Origin: an uncultured Hippea sp.
GTDB taxonomy: Bacteria; Campylobacterota_A; Desulfurellia; JAADFJ01
Direction of reading: 5' to 3'
Assembly (NCBI GenBank): GCA_913009315.1
Contig: CAJVZA010000007.1
Span: forward strand, 1-42,486
Length of the DNA stretch: 42,486 nucleotides
Shown here: positions 9,127-17,828 of the stretch, piece after piece
How the letters are laid out: every line of letters starts with the position of its first letter
Position numbering within the stretch: the stretch's first letter is position 1
Translations under genes and position numbers: made by a program
The notes under the pieces: model-generated
The model's database searches: none
What the model was told of the DNA's origin: nothing
The model's input: only the letters and a program-made list of their open reading frames with translations

Positions 9127-9990
9127 ATGTTTGAACTTCAGATTATTATAAACGGGTTACTGCTGGGCGGATTATATGCTCTGATGGCTATAGGTATGTC
9201 GCTAATTTGGGGCGTTACCAATGTTGTCAATCTTGCTCATGGTGCTTTGATAATGCTTGGAGCATACACTACTTTCTGGCTTTTCAAACTATTACATCTT
9301 GATCCTTTTATCTCGCTTGCCGCTTCATTTGCAGTACTTTTTGTATTCGGTTTTTTGATTCAAAAATATATAATAAATTTTGTAATAAGAGCAAAAATGT
9401 TCATAACACTTTTACTCACATTTGGACTGGATATCTTAATAACCAATGTTGCGCAAACCGCATGGACATCGAACTTCAGGCAAACCTCTCCTTCGTACGC
9501 CTCGAACGGTTTTTCTTACGGCATAATAACCGTGCCGTATGTGAGACTGGCTGCGTTTGCTATTTCGATTGCACTGGTTTTTGCGTTATATCTGTTTCTG
9601 AAAAAAACAAAAACCGGACAAGCCATAAGAGCGGTTAGTCAGGATATAGATGCAGCAAGACTCATGGGAATAAATGTTGCCAATACCTTTGCCGTAACCT
9701 TTGGGATAGGCGCCGGTCTTGCCGGTGTAGCAGGATCAATGATTGGCGTTTTAATACCGATTACTCCGCATATGGGTGAAATATTAACGCTAAAATCGTT
9801 TGTAATTGCTCTCATCGGAGGATTAGGGACAATTTTTGGTCCGCTTGTCGGAGGACTCTTTCTGGGTCTCGTTGAAACATTCGGTTCGTTTCACTTGGGA
9901 GCAAAATATGCCGATGTGATAGTCTTCGGCATATTGGTTGCCACTTTAATAATAAAGCCCACAGGAATATTAGGTAAAAATAATGAATAA
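9127..9990 (+). CDS. livH: Branched-chain amino-acid ABC transporter permease LivH
   Basis: GLLLGGLYALMAIGMSLIWGVTNVVNLAHGALIMLGAY is the classic LivH N-terminus; polytopic. Confidence 0.95.
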   Translation: MFELQIIINGLLLGGLYALMAIGMSLIWGVTNVVNLAHGALIMLGAYTTFWLFKLLHLDPFISLAASFAVLFVFGFLIQKYIINFVIRAKMFITLLLTFGLDILITNVAQTAWTSNFRQTSPSYASNGFSYGIITVPYVRLAAFAISIALVFALYLFLKKTKTGQAIRAVSQDIDAARLMGINVANTFAVTFGIGAGLAGVAGSMIGVLIPITPHMGEILTLKSFVIALIGGLGTIFGPLVGGLFLGLVETFGSFHLGAKYADVIVFGILVATLIIKPTGILGKNNE

Positions 9991-10930
9991 AGTCTTAAAA
10001 TATGTTTTTCTTGCAATTATTGCAGTACTCATTGCAACAGTACCACTATATTCCGGGGCATTTATTACACGATTTTTAATAGGAGTAATCCTGTATGCAA
10101 TAATGGCGGAAGGATGGAATGTAATTGCAGGATATACCGGATATCCTTCATTTGGTAATGTTGTATTTTTTGGCTTAGGAGCATATGTTACAGCCCTGTG
10201 CATGATAAACTTTCATACACCGTTTATTCTGAGTCTGATTTTTTCCAGTATAGCCGGTGCTTTATTTGCAATTATTATCGGAATACCTATTTTAAGACTA
10301 AAAGGGCACTATTTCGCAATAGTAACACTTGGGATCGGCGAAACAATGATGGCGATAACGTTCAATGTTCCGTTTACCGGAACGGGTGCCGGACTTTCGC
10401 TTCCGTTGGCAAGCAATCCTAACCTATTTTATTATGTCAGTCTGATTGTACTGGTAATCTTTATAGTTTTTCTCAAATTTATACTTTCCGGACGTCTTGG
10501 CTATGGAATGATAGCTGTCCGCGAGGATGAAGATGCTGCAAAAATGATGGGGATTGATACCGTTGCCGTCAAGATAAAGGCATTTGCAATAAGCGGATTC
10601 TTTACGGCTATAGCCGGCGGCATCTATGCATACTGGTCGACATTTATAGATCCTCCAACAGTTTATGATCCCGTAATGAGTATAAAAATGATAATTATGA
10701 CTGTTTTTGGAGGCGCAGGAACACTTTTGGGGCCTGTTGCGGGAGCGTTTATTATTATATTTTTATCAGATTTCCTTTCTACTCACTTTACCATTCTGCA
10801 CACATTCTTTTTTGGAGGACTAATCGTGATGACAGCCATATTTTTGCCTAAAGGACTTATGGACGTATTAAGCCAAAAAGGAATAGGGTGGAAATATTTT
10901 ATTGAAAATATAAGAAAGCATAGAGTATAA
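9983..10930 (+). CDS. livM: Branched-chain amino-acid ABC transporter permease LivM
   Basis: GYTGYPSFGNVVFFGLGAYVTAL, AVREDEDAAKMMGID, FGGAGTLLGPVAGA. Confidence 0.95.
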   Translation: MNKVLKYVFLAIIAVLIATVPLYSGAFITRFLIGVILYAIMAEGWNVIAGYTGYPSFGNVVFFGLGAYVTALCMINFHTPFILSLIFSSIAGALFAIIIGIPILRLKGHYFAIVTLGIGETMMAITFNVPFTGTGAGLSLPLASNPNLFYYVSLIVLVIFIVFLKFILSGRLGYGMIAVREDEDAAKMMGIDTVAVKIKAFAISGFFTAIAGGIYAYWSTFIDPPTVYDPVMSIKMIIMTVFGGAGTLLGPVAGAFIIIFLSDFLSTHFTILHTFFFGGLIVMTAIFLPKGLMDVLSQKGIGWKYFIENIRKHRV

Positions 10931-10932
10931 AG

Positions 10933-11679
10933 ATGAATATTATAAAAGGGGAAAAAGTTACAAAAAGCTTCAGCGGCTTAGTAGCCTTGAAAAATGTTGA
11001 TTTTGAACTCAATAAAGGTGAAATTTTGGGACTCATAGGACCCAACGGATCAGGCAAAACCACACTGATAAATGTTATAACCGGTTTTTATAAACCGACA
11101 AGCGGAAAAATATCATATAAGAATCATGATATCAGCGGACTTTCACCGCACAAAATCAGCAGACTTGGAATTGCCAGAACATTTCAGATTGTTAAACCGT
11201 TTATGGAATTAACTGTCCTTGAAAATGTTGCAACAGCTGCACTTTTTGGAAGAAATATTCATATCCCAAAATCTCAAACCAGAGAAAATGCGAAATCGGC
11301 GATAGAAGCTGTAGGTCTTTATGACAAATCGTCATACAAGCCGGGTTCTCTTTCGATTGCGGAATTAAAAAAACTTGAGATAGCAAAAGCCATCGCTCTC
11401 TCGCCGGAACTCCTGTTTCTTGATGAATCAATGGCAGGTCTAAATCTAAAGGAAACTCAAACTACAATGGACCTCATTCTTAAAGTGCGCGAACAGAGAG
11501 ATTTGTCGATCTTTTTTGTAGAGCATGTAATGAAAGTAGTTATGGGAATATCCGATAGAATAATGGTTCTGCATCATGGTGAGAAAATTGCAGACGGTAA
11601 ACCAAATGACATCGTAAATGATGAGAATGTAATAAAGGCATATCTTGGAAAACGATACAAAAGACAAAAAAATGCTTAA
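10933..11679 (+). CDS. livG: Branched-chain amino-acid ABC transporter ATP-binding protein LivG
   Basis: Walker A GPNGSGKTTLINVITG, GIARTFQIVKPF, LDESMAGLN, EHVMKVVM. Confidence 0.95.
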   Translation: MNIIKGEKVTKSFSGLVALKNVDFELNKGEILGLIGPNGSGKTTLINVITGFYKPTSGKISYKNHDISGLSPHKISRLGIARTFQIVKPFMELTVLENVATAALFGRNIHIPKSQTRENAKSAIEAVGLYDKSSYKPGSLSIAELKKLEIAKAIALSPELLFLDESMAGLNLKETQTTMDLILKVREQRDLSIFFVEHVMKVVMGISDRIMVLHHGEKIADGKPNDIVNDENVIKAYLGKRYKRQKNA

Positions 11680-12394
11680 AATAGAAAAACTTTCAGCGGG
11701 TTATGCGGATACGCAGGTTCTGTGGGACATAAATTTATCGGTAGAAAATGGTGAAACCGTTGCATTGATAGGCTCTAACGGAGCCGGAAAATCAACGCTT
11801 CTTGAAACCGTGATCGGTCTTGTCAAACCAATTTCAGGATTGATAGAACTTGAGAACAAACCTGTATATAGTGACTCAGCATCTATATCTATTCCAACCA
11901 GAGAAAGAGTTAAAAACGGAATGTCTCTTGTACCTCAGGGAAGACATCTTTTTCCGAATATGACAGTTGAAGAAAATATCTCTTTAGGGGCTTTTCTGCA
12001 AAACAACAGAAAGACGCTAAAAAAAGAACTCGAAAAGGTATACGAACTGTTTCCAAGAGTCTATGAGAGAAAAAATCATCCTGCAGGCAAGCTTTCCGGT
12101 GGAGAGCAACAGATGGTTGCGATTGCCAGAGCTCTAATGTCCAAACCTAAACTGCTTATGATAGATGAATTATCACTTGGATTGGCACCTGTAATCGTTG
12201 ATATTCTCATAGAAATAATTTATGATATCAGCAAAACGGGTACTTCACTGCTTGTGGTTGAGCAGGATGTTCAGGTAGCTTTAAGTGTTGCAAAAAGAGC
12301 ATATGTGCTCGAAACAGGCAAAGTTGTCATGCAAGGCAAATCAAAAGATCTGCTTGATGATCCGCAGATACAATCGGCATATTTGGGAATATAG
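11672..12394 (+). CDS. livF: Branched-chain amino-acid ABC transporter ATP-binding protein LivF
   Basis: Walker A GSNGAGKSTLLETVIG, VPQGRHLFPNMTVEENI, LSGGEQQMVAIARALM, LLVVEQDVQVALSVAKRAYVLETG. ORF track starts at 11645; ATG at 11672 (MLKIEKLSAGYAD) fits the family better. Confidence 0.95.
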   Translation: MLKIEKLSAGYADTQVLWDINLSVENGETVALIGSNGAGKSTLLETVIGLVKPISGLIELENKPVYSDSASISIPTRERVKNGMSLVPQGRHLFPNMTVEENISLGAFLQNNRKTLKKELEKVYELFPRVYERKNHPAGKLSGGEQQMVAIARALMSKPKLLMIDELSLGLAPVIVDILIEIIYDISKTGTSLLVVEQDVQVALSVAKRAYVLETGKVVMQGKSKDLLDDPQIQSAYLGI

Positions 12395-12437
12395 CCGAAT
12401 CCATATTTTTTTAGCGGATCTTTATCCGTGTCATCGG

Positions 12438-13175
12438 TTAATAAAATATTCCGTTTAAACAGTTTACAGCAAACTGCATTGCCAATCTGCCGGATCTTCC
12501 GGCACGGGCAAGTGCCCAGCGTTCAGCATTTTTTTCGTAACGTTTTTCCCATTTAATATTCAACTTTTTAAAGTAATATTTTACAATAGCCAAATATCTC
12601 TCTTTTGAAAGTGGATAAAACGGTATGATTAGACCGAAGCGAGCAGAAACAGAAAGAATCTCCGAAGAAGTTTCATCCGGATGAATATCATTATTATTGA
12701 TCTCACTAATAAGATGTCGTTTGTTTGCGGTTGCTACAATGAGTGCATTCTCGGGAAGCATTGAAAGTCCGCCATCAAGCGAACGTTTAAAGTTGCGATA
12801 TATATCAGGATCGTCGAGTCCCAGATCATCCATGAATATAAGAAATCGATAACGAATATTATAAATTTCCTCTGATAATTTTAACAGCTCTTCAGGATCA
12901 AAAAGTTCTATTGCTTTAAGATTCCTGCCGGAAAATCGCTCTATCATTTCATGCACAAGAGTAGATTTTCCGCAGCCTCGCTCACCCCACAGCAGAACAT
13001 TCACAGTCGGTGTTCCGTTAATAAACGCAGACAGATTTTTTTCCATCAGTTCTCTCTGCTTGTCTACGCCAAGCAATCTTATTTCTGTCCTTCTAAAGCT
13101 CCTTGTCGGTACGATTCTTTCGCTTCGGCTATCCCAGCGAAATGCGGTAAATTCGTTTAAAATATCGGTATTCAT
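12438..13175 (-). CDS. AAA ATPase of the DUF815 family
   Basis: GVDKQRELMEKNLSAFINGTPTVNVLLWGERGCGKSTLV, DDLGLDDPD, LPENALIVATANKRHLISE. Confidence 0.85.
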   Translation of the reverse strand: MNTDILNEFTAFRWDSRSERIVPTRSFRRTEIRLLGVDKQRELMEKNLSAFINGTPTVNVLLWGERGCGKSTLVHEMIERFSGRNLKAIELFDPEELLKLSEEIYNIRYRFLIFMDDLGLDDPDIYRNFKRSLDGGLSMLPENALIVATANKRHLISEINNNDIHPDETSSEILSVSARFGLIIPFYPLSKERYLAIVKYYFKKLNIKWEKRYEKNAERWALARAGRSGRLAMQFAVNCLNGIFY

Positions 13176-13196
13176 TTATTCTCCGGTTAAGGTAAC

Positions 13197-13316
13197 TCTA
13201 TTAATTTTGAGCGTCCGATTGAGAATCTAAATCTGCCGGTAAGACGCAAACTGCAAAAGTTGGCAGTACCAATAAGGCTGATTTGGAGCACAATATGATC
13301 GTTCATAGATTATAGA
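13197..13316 (-). repeat. Copy (C) of the palindromic intergenic repeat; supplies the stop codon of the CCA-transferase gene
   Basis: Minus strand TCTATAATCTATGAACGATCATATTGTGCTCCAAATC...TCAATCGGACGCTCAAAATTAATAGA; both ends match copy D. Confidence 0.75.
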
Positions 13317-14716
13317 TCTGCCTTTTTAAGATTTTTTACAATTTCAGCTGCATATTCTATCGCCTCTGATCTATTTTTTATAGCCCCCTTAATCTGCTCT
13401 TCCCGTATCTTTTTGAGAATAGTCTTAAAGACTGGAGATGGTTTCAATTGAAACTCTCTTATTATATCATATCCGTTTATCAGGGGAGCAATCTGTTTTT
13501 TTGGTAAATAATAATTGAAGTAAAAATCCGAAAGCTCTATAAACATCTTATGCATATCTACAAAGAGCGATTGGGATATTTGCCCTTTTGCAAGGGTATC
13601 GGCAATTGATAAAAAAAGAATCAATACGCCAAGTTCATCATATTTGCTGAAAAATCTTACCTTATGTTTTTTCAGCATTCTCTTTTCTCTAAAAAGTCTG
13701 AAATAATCGGCAACTGCAAGATGATAGAGAATAAGCTTCTTAATATCGAGACTCTCTTTTTTTGCAAGAGAAAGTCTCGGCGCGATCTTCTCATTGAATA
13801 TTTTTGCGCCTTTTGACTCATGCCTGTAAAAATGGATGGAACCCCCGTAGTTGGTTTTTACAAACGGTTTTCCTATGTCGTGAAAGAGAGCTGCAACTTT
13901 AAGTATTAGCATGTTTTTTTTAATCAATTCCTTTAATTCGGTATTATGCTTTACTATATTATCAATATCACAAATCATCTCATCTATTTTTCTTACAGTC
14001 AGTAAAGAGTGATCTTTTACATCATAAAGATGGAATCTGTTTTGAGTGCATTCATTTGCATATCTAAAATTTACAAACATCTGATCGATAAGCCCTACCC
14101 TGTTCATTTCAACAAGATATTCATAACTTTCTGTCGCTATAAGTTTCAAAAACTCATAACCGATTCTCTCTGATGAAATGCGTCTGATCAGTTTTTTGTT
14201 TTTTTCAATCAGCAATAGAGATCTGTCGGAAATTTTAAATTTTAGTTCAGCTGCTATTCTGAAAGCCCTCAGCATGCGCAGAGGATCATCTTTTATTGCA
14301 TTTTCACTTATTATTCTGATAATCCTGTTTTTCAGATCGGACTTTCCATTAAGAGGATCAATGATCGATTGAGTCGCAAAATCATACGCCATTGCGTTTA
14401 TCGACAGGTCTCTTTTTAACAGATCGGATTCTATATCGCCGGCTTTCGGCAAAGAGACATCAATTGTAAAATCTGCCCCATAAGATCTCCATACGGATCT
14501 GTCATTTCCAAATCGAAAAAAAGATACCCCGAGACTCATTGCAACAGACTTTATAAATTCCGATTCTTTGCCGAAAACAACAAAATCATAATCCGGACTA
14601 TTTTTTCCTAAAATCAGATCTCTAACATATCCTCCGACCAGATAAGCTTTATATCTGCATGCCGCAGATGCTATTTTTTCGAAAAAGATACTATTTTTTT
14701 TAAATTGTTCTTTTAT
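13310..14716 (-). CDS. CCA tRNA nucleotidyltransferase / poly(A) polymerase family with HD domain; 5' end uncertain (no canonical start in the conserved frame)
   Basis: In-frame extension upstream of the listed ATG (14539) reads KEQFKKNSIFFEKIASAACRYKAYLVGGYVRDLILGKNSPDYDFVVFGKESEFIKSVAMSLGV, containing GGYVRDLILG and DYDFVV. Downstream: RDLSINAMAYD, LRAFRIAAEL, ALFHDIGKP (HD domain). Confidence 0.85.
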   Translation of the reverse strand: MKEQFKKNSIFFEKIASAACRYKAYLVGGYVRDLILGKNSPDYDFVVFGKESEFIKSVAMSLGVSFFRFGNDRSVWRSYGADFTIDVSLPKAGDIESDLLKRDLSINAMAYDFATQSIIDPLNGKSDLKNRIIRIISENAIKDDPLRMLRAFRIAAELKFKISDRSLLLIEKNKKLIRRISSERIGYEFLKLIATESYEYLVEMNRVGLIDQMFVNFRYANECTQNRFHLYDVKDHSLLTVRKIDEMICDIDNIVKHNTELKELIKKNMLILKVAALFHDIGKPFVKTNYGGSIHFYRHESKGAKIFNEKIAPRLSLAKKESLDIKKLILYHLAVADYFRLFREKRMLKKHKVRFFSKYDELGVLILFLSIADTLAKGQISQSLFVDMHKMFIELSDFYFNYYLPKKQIAPLINGYDIIREFQLKPSPVFKTILKKIREEQIKGAIKNRSEAIEYAAEIVKNLKKADL

Positions 14717-14732
14717 TGTCTTTATACCTTTT

Positions 14733-15920
14733 TTAAATAACTATAATTTTTCCATCTTGTCCGTTCAATATTTCGCCTCCGTTATCTCCGACAAGATATG
14801 TATCCTCCAATCCTACAACCCCTTCATCAAAAACAATTTTAGGCTCAACAGCTATCACCATAGATTTTTCCAGCGGTTCATCAAAACGTTTTGCCAGAAC
14901 AGGATACTCATCTATAGCCAATCCTATGCCATGTCCGACAAAATGTACCTGCGATTCTCCTTGCCCCATAAAAATTTTTTCATATCCGGCTTTTGCCGCC
15001 TTTGCCAATACGCTCTCATATATAGATGAAGGAATCTCACCCGGATGAAGTCTGTCTGCTATATAGTCTCTCATATCAATACAGAATTGATGCGCATCAG
15101 TCATCTGTCCGGACAGATTCCCAATAGAATATGTCGTGCTCTTATCGGTTTTATATCCCTGATATCCATATAGAATATCAACCATAATTGGAGAATTTTT
15201 TTCTATTTTTATCAAAGGACTTCCAAAAAACGGACTGGCAGGACAAATTCCCCAACCGCCGCCGGGAGTTCCGTCGAAAACACTATAACATTTTCCTCCC
15301 TTTCCTGAAACAATAGTCGGTGTAGTAATCTCCTGCTCGAATGCATTCATGCGGCAGATACCGTCATGTTCACCATAAAACATACTTTTAAGAATATCGG
15401 CGGCAAGCTGCTTTTCGGTTTTTCCTGCCCTGATTAATTTCGGTATAATATTTTCGTGAAGCTCTTTCTGGAGTTCTCCGGCTCTTTTTAAAAGTGAAAT
15501 CTCATAGTCGCTTTTCTTTGATCTTATATATACCATAATAGAATCAATAGGTTGAAAATCAGCTTTGATTCGTTTTGATAGTCTTGCCGAAACCTGTAAA
15601 GTTATGCGCATAAACTCAAGACCGATCTTCTTGCCCGAACAATCTCCTATAACGGCCGTAATGTCTCCTATGCTTTTCATGGGATAAATTTCTTTGATCG
15701 GTGATTCAAGCTTTGTTCGGTAAAGACTTTTTCTGACAAAAAGCTTAGGCTGGCCTTCCGGTTCGACAAATAACATTGCGTTTACAATTGTACCCGTAAG
15801 ATAAAAGAGATTCATTCTGCCGGCTATAAGAGCACCATCCAGATTATTATATTGCAGTGCGGCTTGAAGATTTTTTATTCTTTTGTTTATTTCATACTCC
15901 GGTAAATAAAATTGTTCCAT
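14733..15920 (-). CDS. M24 family metallopeptidase (Xaa-Pro aminopeptidase-like)
   Basis: Creatinase-like N-terminus plus pita-bread domain: VDILYGYQGYKTDKSTTYSIG, HFVGHGIGLAIDEYPVLA, MVIAVEPKIVFDEGVVGLEDTYLV. Confidence 0.9.
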   Translation of the reverse strand: MEQFYLPEYEINKRIKNLQAALQYNNLDGALIAGRMNLFYLTGTIVNAMLFVEPEGQPKLFVRKSLYRTKLESPIKEIYPMKSIGDITAVIGDCSGKKIGLEFMRITLQVSARLSKRIKADFQPIDSIMVYIRSKKSDYEISLLKRAGELQKELHENIIPKLIRAGKTEKQLAADILKSMFYGEHDGICRMNAFEQEITTPTIVSGKGGKCYSVFDGTPGGGWGICPASPFFGSPLIKIEKNSPIMVDILYGYQGYKTDKSTTYSIGNLSGQMTDAHQFCIDMRDYIADRLHPGEIPSSIYESVLAKAAKAGYEKIFMGQGESQVHFVGHGIGLAIDEYPVLAKRFDEPLEKSMVIAVEPKIVFDEGVVGLEDTYLVGDNGGEILNGQDGKIIVI

Positions 15921-15950
15921 TTTGACTCCTTTTTAATTGTTCAAATCGTC

Positions 15951-16060
15951 TCTGTTAATTCTAAGCGTTTCGAATTGAGCCCCAAATCCGCCTGTCTGAG
16001 TGTAACGTACAGGAGGCGGGCGAATTTGGGGCTCAGAATGATCGTTCATGAATTAATAGA
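15951..16060 (-). repeat. Best-preserved copy (D) of the palindromic intergenic repeat; ends in 11-bp near-perfect terminal inverted repeats; supplies the sir2 stop codon
   Basis: Minus strand TCTATTAATTCATGAACGATCATTCTGAGCCCCAAATTCGCC...GGCGGATTTGGGGCTCAATTCGAAACGCTTAGAATTAACAGA: terminal TCTATTAATTC/TCTGTTAATTC, internal stem TGAGCCCCAAAT/ATTTGGGGCTCA. Confidence 0.85.
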
Positions 16061-16900
16061 GGTATCCTTAAGTTGATGATAGTTAGAAATTTTTTTTAAT
16101 TGCTTGTATATATCCGAAAGAACAGTACCAACCATTCCGCAAAGCAGGAAATCAGATATGCCATCTTCCGTAAGAACAGTTTTTGATAAATTTATTTCAA
16201 CCACAACAGCGGGACGTTTTTTATATTTTGCTATTCTTGGGAGTGCGGCGAATGGATAGACAACAGTCGATGTGCCGCATACAAAAACCAGCTCAGCCTT
16301 TCTCATCTCGTTTATGGAGTTTTCAATAATATCTTCGTCAATGGGCTCTGTAAAATGCACGACATCATCCTTAAGAGCATTTCCGCAGCGGCACAAAGGG
16401 GGAAGTTTGTCAAAATTTACTTCATTCCAAAAATATTTAGCACCGCAATTGATGCATTTAAGTTTATCAATACTTCCATGATATTCAATAACATTTTTTG
16501 AACCGGCCTTACGGTGCAATCCATCCACATTCTGTGTAATTACAGATTTCACAAATCCTTCTTTTTCCATAGAACTCATGATAAAATGTGCCTTATTAGG
16601 TTTCGCATTCCTTAGGATTTTGTAAAATTTTCCATATCTTGAATCGGAGTCAAGGATTGCCTCCCAATATGTTTTTGGATTTTTTAAAAAAAGCTCATAA
16701 AGATGATAGGCGTACTCCTCCGATTCTTTGTCTTTTGTCCAGATTCCATTGACGCCTCTGAAATCCGGTATACCTGATTCAGTGGATACGCCGGCACCTG
16801 TCAAAATGACAGTATAGTTGCTTTTGACAATCAGTTTGACTACTTCCAAAAGCTCTGCATCAGCAGGCAAGTCGTTTTGCATACTCGACATATCGCTCAC
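16046..16900 (-). CDS. SIR2 family NAD-dependent protein deacylase
   Basis: TGAGVSTESGIPDFRG, TQNVDGLHRKAG, YHGSIDKLKCINC...CRCG zinc site. Overlaps the pfkA 3' end. Confidence 0.93.
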   Translation of the reverse strand: MSDMSSMQNDLPADAELLEVVKLIVKSNYTVILTGAGVSTESGIPDFRGVNGIWTKDKESEEYAYHLYELFLKNPKTYWEAILDSDSRYGKFYKILRNAKPNKAHFIMSSMEKEGFVKSVITQNVDGLHRKAGSKNVIEYHGSIDKLKCINCGAKYFWNEVNFDKLPPLCRCGNALKDDVVHFTEPIDEDIIENSINEMRKAELVFVCGTSTVVYPFAALPRIAKYKKRPAVVVEINLSKTVLTEDGISDFLLCGMVGTVLSDIYKQLKKISNYHQLKDTSINS

Positions 16901-17819
16901 CCAATATCTTTTTATGCGCCAAAACCTCTCTGAACGATGTTATGGCAATCCTATTTCCGACAAGACCAACCATAACTCCGCTTATACCGTCAAGAAGTGT
17001 TTTCACCGCCTGAGCACCGAGTCGAAATCCCAGCATTCTGTCGAATACGGTGGGAGATCCGCCCCTTTGAAGATGTCCCAAAACCGTAACACGTGTATCA
17101 AATTTTGAGATAGTTTTTAAAGCATCAGACATTTCAGCTGTTGCTCCCGTTCCCTCGGCAACTACAATAATACTATATTCTCTGCCTCTCTCATGCTCAT
17201 TTTTCAGCCTGCCGGCAATACCTTTAATATCGTATTGCACCTCAGGAATAATAAGCGCTTCCGCACCGGTTGCCATAGCTCCTACAAGAGCCAAATATCC
17301 GGATGACCGCCCCATAGTTTCAATTACAAAAGCCCTGCCATGAGAAGAAGCGGTATCTTTTATGCTGTCAATAGAGCGTACGATAGTATTAAGTGAAGTA
17401 TCGACACCCAATGCAATATCGGTTCCGTATATATCATTATCAATTGATGCCGGAATAGCCACAACAGGTACTCCTATTAACTCCAAAGCCATTGCTCCAT
17501 GAAGAGACCCGTCACCGCCGATCACTATCAATCCGTCAATACCATTTTTTTGCAGCACTGCGGCTGCCTGCTTTTGAATCAAAACCTTTTCAAATTCCGG
17601 AAATCGAGATGTTTTAAGGAGAGTTCCCCCTCTTCTTGCAGCTCCCGACACGGTTTTATAATACATTTCAATAGCCATACCTTTAACCAAACCAAGATAG
17701 CCTCTTAAAAAACCGGTTACGGAAATATTATCCCTGCGTGATTCTTCAACAATTGATTTGAGAGTCGGATTCATGCCTGCCGAATCACCGCCGCTCGTTA
17801 AAACTGCTATACGTTTCAT
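16860..17819 (-). CDS. pfkA: 6-phosphofructokinase
   Basis: IAVLTSGGDSAGMNP, GGTLLKTSR, VIGGDGSLHGA, PASIDNDIYGTD, ETMGRSSGYLAL, GHLQRGGSPTVFDR. Confidence 0.95.
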   Translation of the reverse strand: MKRIAVLTSGGDSAGMNPTLKSIVEESRRDNISVTGFLRGYLGLVKGMAIEMYYKTVSGAARRGGTLLKTSRFPEFEKVLIQKQAAAVLQKNGIDGLIVIGGDGSLHGAMALELIGVPVVAIPASIDNDIYGTDIALGVDTSLNTIVRSIDSIKDTASSHGRAFVIETMGRSSGYLALVGAMATGAEALIIPEVQYDIKGIAGRLKNEHERGREYSIIVVAEGTGATAEMSDALKTISKFDTRVTVLGHLQRGGSPTVFDRMLGFRLGAQAVKTLLDGISGVMVGLVGNRIAITSFREVLAHKKILGERYVEYAKRLAC

Positions 17820-17828
17820 ATCCTTAGC

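Noticed and set aside
12399-12440. Possible terminator between convergent livF and the DUF815 gene (CGGAT-CTTT-ATCCG)
   Set aside because: Only a 5-bp stem with no flanking T-tract; too weak to call.
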